Shown here piece by piece: positions 56,820 to 64,000 of a stretch of DNA of 64,000 nucleotides. The DNA is from Rhodanobacter sp. (lineage in GTDB: Bacteria > Pseudomonadota > Gammaproteobacteria > Xanthomonadales > Rhodanobacteraceae): the NCBI GenBank assembly GCA_024711345.1, contig JANJTA010000003.1, positions 1 to 64,000 on the forward strand, written 5' to 3'. The position numbers were made by a program, and so were the translations under genes. Within the stretch, counting starts at the first letter, position 1, and each line of letters starts with the position of its first letter. The notes beneath the pieces were generated by a model. The model was not told where the DNA came from. It ran no database searches and saw only the letters and a program-made list of their open reading frames with translations.

Positions 56820-57932
56820 ATGTCCCGGAAAAAAATCGTCCTCGTCGTGCTTGCCTTGCTGGCGGTCGCGCTGGCCATGCGCTTCTGGCGCAGTGGTGGC
56901 GGCCACGGCGAGCAGGCCGCCCGCGCGCCGGCGGCGGTGCCGGTCGAGGTGGCCAGCGCCGCCCGCGGCAATGTCGAGCTGTCGTTGAAGCTGATCGGCC
57001 GGGTCGAGGCGTGGTCGACGGTGAGCCTGCGCGCGAGGGTGTCCGGCCAGCTGCAGTCGCTGTCGTTCACGCCCGGCGCGCTGGTGCGCCAGGGCAGCGT
57101 GCTGGCGCAGCTCGACCCGCGCCTGCTGCAGGCGCAGCTGGACCAGGCGCGCGGCAACGTGGCGCGCGACCAGGCGCTGCTGCAGAAGGCGCAGGCCGAC
57201 CAGCGACGTTATGCCGACATGCTCGCCAGGGGCTTCGTCTCGAAGGCGGACTACGACCTGTACCAGGCCAACCTGGCGGTGGCCCGCGCCACCTTGCAGA
57301 GCGACCGCGCCGCGCAGGAGCTGGCGCAGACCCAGCTCGACTACGCCAGCATCCGCGCCCCGTTCGACGGCATTGCCGGTGCGCCGCTGGTGTGGCCGGG
57401 CGCGCAGATCAGCGCCGACAGCACCGACCTCGTGGTGCTCAACCAGGTCGAGCCGGTGCGCGTGGCGTTCAACATTCCCGAGGACAGTCTGCCGGCCGTG
57501 CGCGATGCGCAAAAGCATGGCGCGCTCGCCGTGCAGGTGGTTGTCGCCGGCGACCAGGCGGCGCCGCTGGCCGGCACGCTGGAATTCATCGACAACGCAG
57601 TCGACGCCAGCACCGGCACCATCGTGCTGAAGGCGCGCTTCGACAACGCCGAGCACCGGCTCACCCCGGGCCAGTTCGTGCAGGTGACGCTGCCCACCAC
57701 GCGCCTGACCGACGTGGTCAGCGTGCCGGTGCAGGCGCTGCAGAGTTCCAGCGGCGGCAGTTTCGTGTTCGTGCTGGGCGCCGACGGCAAGGTGCGCCAG
57801 CGCTACGTCACGCCCGGTCCGACCAGCGCCGGGCACACGGTGATCGACAAGGGCCTCAAGGCCGGCGAGCAGGTGGTCACCGAGGGCCAGATGCTGCTGG
57901 TCGACGGCAGCACGGTCACGGTCAGGCGCTGA
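56820..57932 (+). CDS. RND efflux periplasmic adaptor (membrane fusion protein)
   Basis: A 370-residue protein from ATG 56820. An N-terminal helix (residues 5-22) anchors it. The lipoyl and barrel parts contain GRVEAWSTVSLRARVSGQLQSL and RAPFDGIAGAPLVWPGAQI. A helical hairpin lies at about 95-160, and the C-terminal beta-barrel has GTIVLKARFDN and RLTPGQFVQVTL. It bridges the RND pump to an outer-membrane channel; no channel gene follows, so a TolC-like protein must be encoded elsewhere. Confidence 0.94.
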   Translation: MSRKKIVLVVLALLAVALAMRFWRSGGGHGEQAARAPAAVPVEVASAARGNVELSLKLIGRVEAWSTVSLRARVSGQLQSLSFTPGALVRQGSVLAQLDPRLLQAQLDQARGNVARDQALLQKAQADQRRYADMLARGFVSKADYDLYQANLAVARATLQSDRAAQELAQTQLDYASIRAPFDGIAGAPLVWPGAQISADSTDLVVLNQVEPVRVAFNIPEDSLPAVRDAQKHGALAVQVVVAGDQAAPLAGTLEFIDNAVDASTGTIVLKARFDNAEHRLTPGQFVQVTLPTTRLTDVVSVPVQALQSSSGGSFVFVLGADGKVRQRYVTPGPTSAGHTVIDKGLKAGEQVVTEGQMLLVDGSTVTVRR

Positions 57933-57936
57933 CCGC

Positions 57937-60900
57937 ATGAACATCCCCGCGCTCTGCATCCGCCGCCCGGTGATGACCACGCTGCTGATGACGGCGCTGC
58001 TGGTGTTCGGCCTGGCCGCCTATCCGCAGCTGCCGGTGAACGAGCTGCCGAACGTCGATTTCCCCACCATCAGCATCAGTGCCAGCCTGCCCGGCGCCTC
58101 GCCGGAGACGATGGCCTCGGCGGTGGCCACGCCACTGGAGGGGCGACTGTCGACCATCGCCGGGATCAGCTCGATGAGCTCGACCAGCGCGCTGGGCTCG
58201 ACCTCGATCACGCTGAGCTTCGAGCTGGACCGCAACATCGACGCGGCCGCGCAGGACGTGCAGGCGGCGATCTCCTCGGCACTGCGCCAGTTGCCGCGGG
58301 AGATGAGCACGCCGCCCACCTTCCGCAAGGTGAATCCGGCCGACGCGGCGATCCTGTACCTGGCGATGAGTTCCTCCACGCTGCCGCTGACCCAGGTGGA
58401 CGAGTACGCCGAGACCGAGCTGGCGCAGCAGCTGTCGATGATCGATGGCGTGGCGCAGGTGAACGTGTACGGCTCGCAGAAGTACGCGGTACGCATCAGC
58501 GTGGATCCGGACCGGCTGGCTGCCGCCGGCATCGGCATCGACCAGGTGCAGAACGCGATCGCCGACGCCAACGTCAACCAGTCCACCGGCTCGCTGTACG
58601 GCAGGCGCCAGCAGTTGCCGATCCGCAGCGACGGCCAGCTGCTGCGTGCGGCGGCCTACAACGACGTGGTGGTGGCGTACCGCAATGGCGCGCCGGTGCA
58701 CGTGGGCGACATCGGCCGCGCGCACGACAGCGTGCAGAACGACCAGCGCAGCAGCTCGTACAACGGCAAGCAGGCGATCGTGCTGGCGATCCAGCGCCAG
58801 CCTGGCGCGAACACGGTGGCCACGGTGGATCGGATCAAGGCGGTGCTGCCAGCCTTCCGCGCGGGGCTGCCGCCGTCGATCACGCTGGACACGCTGTACG
58901 ACCGCTCGCAGTCGATCCGCGAGTCGGTGGACGACGTGCAGTTCACCCTGCTGCTGGCCGGCGCGCTGGTGGTGTTCGTGATCTACCTGTTCCTCGGCAA
59001 CCTGTCCGCCACGCTGATCCCGGCGGTGGCGCTGCCGATCTCGGTGCTGGGCACGTTCGGCGTGATGTACGCGCTGGGCTACAGCCTGGACAACCTCTCG
59101 CTGCTGGCGCTGACCCTGGCGGTCGGCTTCGTGGTGGACGACGCGATCGTGATGCTGGAGAACATCGTGCGCCACATGGAGGCGGGCGTGCCGCCGTACG
59201 AGGCCTCGCTCAAGGGCGCCGGCGAGGTGGGCTTCACCATCTTCTCGATGACGCTGTCGCTGATCGCGGTGTTCATCCCGGTGATGTTCATGGGCGGCAT
59301 CGTGGGCCGGCTGTTCCACGAATTCGCGGTGGTGATCAGCGTGGCGATCCTGATCTCCGGCATCGTCGCCATCACGCTGACGCCGATGCTGTGCAGCCGC
59401 TTCGTCAAGGCGCACGACCATGACCGGAAAAACTGGCTGGTCGCCGGCTTCGACCGCGGCTTCGGCGCAGTGCAGCGCGGCTACGCGGGCAGCCTGCGCT
59501 GGTGCATGGAGCGTCCGCGGCTGGTGCTGGCGGCTTTCGGCGCGAGCCTGCTGGCCACCGCGCTGCTGTTCTACGTGGCGCCGAAGGATTTCATCCCGGC
59601 CGGCGACAGCGGCCAGCTGCGGATCAACACGGAAGGACCGGAGGACGTGTCGTTCGACGGCATGCTGGCGCGCCAGCAGCAGCTGGTCGAGATCGTGGCG
59701 AGTGACCCGAACATTGCCGGCTACATGTCCACGGTGGGCGCCGGCGGCCCGCGCAGCACGATCAACAACGGCTCGATCCTGCTCCTGCTGAAGCCGGCGC
59801 ACGAGCGCAAGCTCGGTCCGGACGGGATCATCCAGGAGCTGCGGCCGAAGCTGGCGACGGTGGCGGGTATCCGCAGCTACATCCAGAACGCGCCGGCGAT
59901 CCAGATCGGCGGGCGGCAGTCCAAGGCGCAGTACCAGTACACGCTGCAATCGGTGAACCTCGACCAGCTGTACGAGTGGAGCGGCAAGGTGACCCGCGCG
60001 TTCGCCGCGCTGCCGGGCTTCGAGGACGTCACCAACGACCTCGACCTCAACAGCCCGTCGATCATGGTCAAGGTGGACCGCGCCAAGCTCGCCCCGCTGG
60101 GGCTGACCATGGCGCAGGTGCAGACCGCGCTCGGCATCGGCTTCGGCCAGAACCAGGTTTCCACCATCTACGGCGCGGCCACCCAGTACTGGGTGATCCT
60201 GCAGGTCGAGCGCAAGCTGCAGGACGACCCGGCGGTGCTGTCGCGGCTGTACGTCACCTCGAACAGCGGCAGCCTGGTGCCGCTCAGCGCGGTGGCCAGC
60301 TTCAGCCGCGAGCCGCAGGCGCTGACGGTGAACCATCAGGGCCAGCTGCCGGCGGTGACGGTGTCGTTCAACCTGGCGCCCGGCGTGTCGCTCAGCGACG
60401 CGGTGGCCAGCATCGATGGCGCGATGGGCAAGCTGGGGCTGCCGGCCACCATCAGCGGCAGCGTGCAGGGCACCGCGCAGGCGTTCCAGCAATCCCTGCA
60501 GGGCATGGGCTTGCTGTTGCTGCTGGCGGTGTTCGTGATCTACCTGGTGCTGGGCATTTTGTACGAGAGCTTCATCCACCCGCTGACCATCCTGTCCGGC
60601 CTGCCGGCGGCGGCGGTCGGCGCGCTGCTGACCCTGGTGATCTTCCACGCCGCGCTGGACCTGTTCGCCTTCGTCGGCAGCGTGATGCTGATCGGCATCG
60701 TCAAGAAGAACGCGATCATGCTGATCGACTTCGCGCTGGAGCGGCAGCGCGAGGAAGGCATGGCACCGGCGCAGGCGATCGCCGATGCCTGTCGCGTACG
60801 CTTCCGCCCGATCATGATGACCACCATGGCGGCGATGGCCGGCACCTTGCCGATCGCGCTGGGCCTTGGCGCCGGCGCCGAGGTGCGCCGTTCGCTCGGC

Positions 60901-61029
60901 CTGGCGGTGGTCGGCGGCCTGGTGTTCTCGCAGGTGCTCACGCTGTACCTGACGCCGGTGATCTATCTGTGGATGGACCAGCTGCAGCGGCGCTTCCGGC
61001 GCACGGGCAAGGTGCTGCCGGCACGCTAG
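57937..61029 (+). CDS. RND multidrug efflux permease (HAE1/MdtB type)
   Basis: An inner-membrane proton-driven exporter of 1030 residues from ATG 57937, four bases after the adaptor stop. Twelve membrane segments and two large periplasmic loops are visible. The proton-relay aspartates lie in VGFVVDDAIVMLENI at about 395-410 and the Lys in GIVKKNAIMLID at about 925. The style is MdtB/C-like. Substrate range is not readable. Confidence 0.95.
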   Translation: MNIPALCIRRPVMTTLLMTALLVFGLAAYPQLPVNELPNVDFPTISISASLPGASPETMASAVATPLEGRLSTIAGISSMSSTSALGSTSITLSFELDRNIDAAAQDVQAAISSALRQLPREMSTPPTFRKVNPADAAILYLAMSSSTLPLTQVDEYAETELAQQLSMIDGVAQVNVYGSQKYAVRISVDPDRLAAAGIGIDQVQNAIADANVNQSTGSLYGRRQQLPIRSDGQLLRAAAYNDVVVAYRNGAPVHVGDIGRAHDSVQNDQRSSSYNGKQAIVLAIQRQPGANTVATVDRIKAVLPAFRAGLPPSITLDTLYDRSQSIRESVDDVQFTLLLAGALVVFVIYLFLGNLSATLIPAVALPISVLGTFGVMYALGYSLDNLSLLALTLAVGFVVDDAIVMLENIVRHMEAGVPPYEASLKGAGEVGFTIFSMTLSLIAVFIPVMFMGGIVGRLFHEFAVVISVAILISGIVAITLTPMLCSRFVKAHDHDRKNWLVAGFDRGFGAVQRGYAGSLRWCMERPRLVLAAFGASLLATALLFYVAPKDFIPAGDSGQLRINTEGPEDVSFDGMLARQQQLVEIVASDPNIAGYMSTVGAGGPRSTINNGSILLLLKPAHERKLGPDGIIQELRPKLATVAGIRSYIQNAPAIQIGGRQSKAQYQYTLQSVNLDQLYEWSGKVTRAFAALPGFEDVTNDLDLNSPSIMVKVDRAKLAPLGLTMAQVQTALGIGFGQNQVSTIYGAATQYWVILQVERKLQDDPAVLSRLYVTSNSGSLVPLSAVASFSREPQALTVNHQGQLPAVTVSFNLAPGVSLSDAVASIDGAMGKLGLPATISGSVQGTAQAFQQSLQGMGLLLLLAVFVIYLVLGILYESFIHPLTILSGLPAAAVGALLTLVIFHAALDLFAFVGSVMLIGIVKKNAIMLIDFALERQREEGMAPAQAIADACRVRFRPIMMTTMAAMAGTLPIALGLGAGAEVRRSLGLAVVGGLVFSQVLTLYLTPVIYLWMDQLQRRFRRTGKVLPAR

Positions 61030-61087
61030 CTTGCGGCGCCCGGCCGCGCGCGACTAGGCTGACGGCTCCGTCAACGCGGGAACGGAC

Positions 61088-61471
61088 ATGCGCCACCCGA
61101 GCCTGATCGCCAGCGTATTCGCCGTTGCCGGCGTGGCCGCCTGCGTCCATGCCGGCACGCCGGCGCCGATGGACGCCGCCGCACTGCAGGCCTGGGCCAG
61201 CCAGCCGTGGGACAAGGCGGCGCTGATGCATACCACGGTGGAGATCGGCCGCTACCGCGGCGTGCCGGTGGTAGCCGAGCACCCGTGCTCGGACGTGTGC
61301 CCGCAGTACACCGTGCGCATCATCCACTTCCGGCTGCCGCCGGGCGCCTCCTGCGCCGACGCGGGCGGCGTCGAAAAGGAAGTGCTGGTGCCGGTCGCGA
61401 TCACCGTGATGTCGAAGACGTTCTGCGTGCCCGAGCCGCTGGTGGCCTCGGGGGCGTATTACGCGAAGTAG
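61088..61471 (+). CDS. Small exported protein with HPCSDVCPQY motif
   Basis: A 127-residue protein from ATG 61088. The N-terminus is a signal peptide; AVAGVAAC could be a lipobox (Cys near residue 19), or cleavage may follow HAG. The mature protein has CSDVCPQYTVRI and two more cysteines, suggesting disulfides. The CxxxCPxY pattern recalls small DUF6438-type proteins, but the match is short. It follows the RND gene by 58 bases. Confidence 0.6.
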   Translation: MRHPSLIASVFAVAGVAACVHAGTPAPMDAAALQAWASQPWDKAALMHTTVEIGRYRGVPVVAEHPCSDVCPQYTVRIIHFRLPPGASCADAGGVEKEVLVPVAITVMSKTFCVPEPLVASGAYYAK

Positions 61472-61483
61472 CGTCGCCTTGCC

Positions 61484-61604
61484 CCTCCCCCTGCGGAGCA
61501 GGGGGAGGCTGGCGACCGGAGGGAATCCTTCAGGTGGGGGGCGCCCTTGATCTTGCGGCTGAGAGCGACCCCACCCCAGCCCTCCCCTGCAAGCAGGGGA
61601 GGGC
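61484..61604. repeat. Intergenic element bounded by two GC-rich palindromes
   Basis: CCTCCCCCTGC-GGA-GCAGGGGGAGG at 61484-61508 and GCCCTCCCCTGC-AA-GCAGGGGAGGGC at 61579-61604 are nearly the same palindrome about 95 bases apart. They lie between two convergent genes and may also act as terminators. Such paired palindromes are common in this bacterial order. Confidence 0.75.
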
Positions 61605-61616
61605 GCAAGTTCCGAC

Positions 61617-63050
61617 TTACTCGCCGGCGCCGTCCTTGGCGAACGCGCCGGGGGCGGAACCGAAGTCGCCCTTGGCCTGGGCGGCCAGGTACGAGAACGC
61701 GGCGTACACCGCCACGTTCTGCGCCAGTTCCTTCGGATCGATCTTGTCCAGCGTGTCGTTCGGCGTGTGGTGCCAGTCGAAGTAGCGGGTGCCGTCCTGG
61801 GTCAGCGACAGTGCGGCCATGCCCTTGGCGTGCATCTGCGACAGGTCCGAACCGCCGCCGCCGGGGCGCGTGGCGTCGTAGGCCACGCCGACCGGCTCCA
61901 GCACCCTGGCGATCTGCGCGATCGCGTCGCGCGCCTCGGGTTTCACGCTGGCGCTCATGCGCCAGATCGGACCGGCGCCGAAGTCCGACTCGGTGCCGAG
62001 CTGGAACTTCGCCACGTCCCTGGCGTGCTTCTCGGCATAGGCGCGGCCGCCCCACAGGCCCATCTCCTCGTTGGCGAAAGCGATCACCCGGATGGTGCGG
62101 TCGGGGCGTTGCGGCAGCTCGCGGATCAGCTTGCCGGCGGCCATCGCGATCGCCACGCCGGCGGCGTCGTCGATTGCGCCGGTGCCGAGGTCCCACGAAT
62201 CGAGGTGGCCGCCGATCGCCACCACCTGGTCGGGATGCTTGCGTCCGGTGATCTCGCCGATCACGTTGGCGCCGGTGTATTCGCCGACCACGCCGCAGTC
62301 GAGGTCGAGCTTCAGCGTGACCGGCTTGCCGTAGGCGAGCACGCGGGTGAGCTGGTCGGCGTCGGGGTTGGAAAGCGCGGCGGCGGGGATCGCCTTGGCC
62401 GGGTCGCGGAAGCCGGTGACGCCGGTGTGTGGCGCGCGCTCGTGCGCGTCGGTGCCGGCCGAGCGCAGCAGGTAGGCGGCGGCGCCCTTTTCCGCGGCGA
62501 GCACCGGACCTTCCACGCGCACCGCCGAACCCATGCCGTAGCCGTGGCCGTCTTTCGCGCGCTCCATGTGATAGTCGACGTAGACGATCTTGCCCTTGAC
62601 GCTGGCCGCATCGGCCGCCTTCAGCGCGTCGAGGCTGTCGAACCTCACCACCTCGGCGCTCAGTCCGCCCTTCGGCGTGGCGGGCGAATAGCCCAGCGCG
62701 GTCAGCGCCAGCGGCTGCGGGAACGGCGCCACGATGGCGGCGTGCTCGCTGCGGCGCACCCACAGTGGATAGGTGACCGGCTCGGTGTACACCTTGTCGT
62801 AGCCCAGCTCCTTGAACTTGGCCACCGCCCAGTCGACCGCGCGGCGGTCGGCCTCGCTGCCGGCCAGGCGCGCGCCGACCTCGGTGGTCAGCGACGCAGT
62901 GACCTGGTACGCGGTGTCGTCGTGCAGCGCCTGGTCGCGCAGCTGTTCGGCCGTCTTTACGGCTGCGGCGGGAATCGTGGTGGTGGCGGCGCTGGCGATG
63001 CCGCTGGCGAGCAGGCCGGCGGCAAGCAGGGTGAGGGGTAGACGGCGCAT
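61617..63050 (-). CDS. Exported M28-family zinc aminopeptidase/carboxypeptidase
   Basis: A 477-residue secreted peptidase from ATG 63050. A signal peptide ends near GIASA (residue 22). A PA-type insert (about 120-235) precedes the M28 catalytic part. This has GGHLDSWDLGTGAIDDAAG (zinc His and bridging Asp), FANEEMGLWGG (catalytic Glu pair) and HHTPNDTLDKI (last zinc His). It probably trims peptides in the periplasm or outside the cell. Confidence 0.93.
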   Translation of the reverse strand: MRRLPLTLLAAGLLASGIASAATTTIPAAAVKTAEQLRDQALHDDTAYQVTASLTTEVGARLAGSEADRRAVDWAVAKFKELGYDKVYTEPVTYPLWVRRSEHAAIVAPFPQPLALTALGYSPATPKGGLSAEVVRFDSLDALKAADAASVKGKIVYVDYHMERAKDGHGYGMGSAVRVEGPVLAAEKGAAAYLLRSAGTDAHERAPHTGVTGFRDPAKAIPAAALSNPDADQLTRVLAYGKPVTLKLDLDCGVVGEYTGANVIGEITGRKHPDQVVAIGGHLDSWDLGTGAIDDAAGVAIAMAAGKLIRELPQRPDRTIRVIAFANEEMGLWGGRAYAEKHARDVAKFQLGTESDFGAGPIWRMSASVKPEARDAIAQIARVLEPVGVAYDATRPGGGGSDLSQMHAKGMAALSLTQDGTRYFDWHHTPNDTLDKIDPKELAQNVAVYAAFSYLAAQAKGDFGSAPGAFAKDGAGE

Positions 63051-63222
63051 CGGGAAACTCCGCGTGGGGGAATCCCGATTATGGCGTGCTTGCCGGTGGC
63101 CGCTTAGGCCAGAAGTCACGGATGGCCGCATGCCGCTTCGCGGGGCGGACGGCGTCCGCCGCTCTCGCCTGGTCGTGCCGCAAAGAGCCTGCGGGCCGTG
63201 CCCGCCCTACGAAGCCGTGTCG

Positions 63223-63633
63223 TTATGACTTGTTCTTCAGCAGGTCGCGGATTTCGGTGAGCAACACCACGTCGGCCGGTGGCGCCGCAGGCGCCTCTTC
63301 CTGCCTGCGGCTGAGCTTGTTGATCGCCTTGACCACCATGAAGATCGCGAAGGCGATGATGACGAACTGGATCAGCGTGTTGATGAAAGCGCCGTACTGG
63401 ATCGCCACCTCCGCCACCTTGTGCGCCGGATCGGTATTGTCGGCCGGCTTGAGCACCCACTTCAGCTGGCTGAAGTCGATGCCGCCGGTGAGCCAGCCGA
63501 TCGGCGGCATGATGATCTGGTCGACCAGGGAGGTGACGATCTTGCCGAACGCGCCACCGATCACCACGCCGACCGCCAGGTCGACGACGTTGCCACGCAT
63601 GGCAAAAGCCTTGAACTCGCTGATCATGCTCAT
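63223..63633 (-). CDS. mscL: Large-conductance mechanosensitive channel
   Basis: MscL opens under membrane tension to release solutes on hypo-osmotic shock. It has 136 residues from ATG 63633, preceded by GGGGAGA. Helix 1 carries [24 protein letters not shown], the pore-lining signature, and helix 2 is [20 protein letters not shown]. The cytoplasmic tail ends in a short coil, [12 protein letters not shown]. The 172-base gap to the M28 gene holds nothing I can support. Confidence 0.97.
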   Translation of the reverse strand: MSMISEFKAFAMRGNVVDLAVGVVIGGAFGKIVTSLVDQIIMPPIGWLTGGIDFSQLKWVLKPADNTDPAHKVAEVAIQYGAFINTLIQFVIIAFAIFMVVKAINKLSRRQEEAPAAPPADVVLLTEIRDLLKNKS

Positions 63634-63721
63634 GCTGTGTCTCCCCTCGGGTTGGGCCGGATGGCCGTGCGACTTTAGCGCGACAACCTAGGCACGCACA
63701 GATGAAGATCGCGTGGAAACG

Positions 63722-64000
63722 TCAGGTGATGCGCCCGTCCAGCTCCGCCACGCCGACCAGCTCGGCGTGGAAGCGGTCGCCGCGCTGCAGCGCGGCCACG
63801 CCGGCCGGCGTCCCGGTGAAGACCAGGTCGCCGGCCTTCAGCTCGAACAACGTGGACAGCGCGGCCAGGATGTGCGGCACGTCGTGCACCATCTCGCCCA
63901 GCGTGGCCTGCTGGCGCGGCTCGCCGTTCACGCTGAGCCGCAGCACGGTGTGCGCATCCACCATCGCCGCGCCGGCCGGACGCAACGCGGAGACCGGCGC
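63722..64000 (-). CDS. Fumarylacetoacetate hydrolase-family protein, C-terminal part (cut by window edge)
   Basis: The last 92 codons of a gene that continues beyond base 64000. The stretch GEMVHDVPHILAALS, then KAGDLVFTGTPAGVAALQRGDRF and VAELDGRI, matches the C-terminal core of FAH-family hydrolases such as fumarylpyruvate hydrolase. The metal site and start lie outside the window. It is 88 bases upstream of mscL on the same strand. Confidence 0.9.
   Translation of the reverse strand, partial: APVSALRPAGAAMVDAHTVLRLSVNGEPRQQATLGEMVHDVPHILAALSTLFELKAGDLVFTGTPAGVAALQRGDRFHAELVGVAELDGRIT

Noticed and set aside
57922..60648. A 908-codon minus-strand open frame opposite the RND pump
   Set aside because: Shadow; rich in Arg, His and Gln with no recognisable domain.

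Overview
The window is a piece of a high-GC gammaproteobacterial chromosome, most likely Xanthomonadales and close to Rhodanobacteraceae (Rhodanobacter/Dyella/Frateuria type). The right-hand 28 kb carries ordinary chromosomal neighbourhoods of that group: recG / nucleoside hydrolase / rpmE2 / gltA, divergent mrcA and pilMNOPQ, a MoxR-Bat operon, a MarR-RND pump block, an M28 peptidase and mscL. The taxon is inferred from gene order and protein style; no database was searched.

Positions 1 to about 35,490 are accessory. This part starts inside an IS3-family element that cuts off the 5' part of a TonB-dependent receptor gene. It ends in a decayed IS3-family transposase lying just before a recG that has lost its 5' half, with the break in the Walker A motif. 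In between are: (a) two PepSY membrane proteins, the second fused to an NqrF-like 2Fe-2S/FAD/NAD reductase; (b) a truncated FrmR/CsoR-like repressor, a possible nuclease and an ATP-grasp protein; (c) a minus-strand operon, 23,695 to 6,965, of 14 genes; (d) a mercury-resistance operon (merR divergent from merT-merP-merC-microORF-merA plus a second flavin disulfide reductase-like protein); (e) a cytochrome c-FTR1 iron permease, an XRE regulator facing an unknown gene across a palindrome, and an SseB-like protein.

The 16.7-kb operon is the most interesting feature. Its genes, in transcription order, are a heavy-metal P1B-ATPase, a beta-CASP metallo-hydrolase, an AMP/thymidine phosphorylase, a PRPP synthetase, phosphoketolase, a small membrane protein, a UbiB-type kinase, acetate kinase, a secreted protein, an alpha/beta hydrolase, an MFS transporter, cyclopropane fatty acid synthase and two membrane-associated DUF proteins. 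Most junctions overlap as ATGA, GTGA or TAATG. The enzymes suggest a route from nucleotide ribose or pentose phosphate through phosphoketolase to acetyl phosphate, with acetate kinase making ATP. An FNR/Anr-like site lies upstream of the two small genes that precede the operon, so I infer a low-oxygen or stress energy module. cfa within it has one in-frame stop (TAA) followed directly by ATG.

The core part reads normally: citrate synthase, L31 type B, PBP1A, the type IV pilus alignment complex with its secretin, and the Bat operon, whose BatB-like VWA domain lacks the first MIDAS aspartate. I saw no tRNA, rRNA or CRISPR array.
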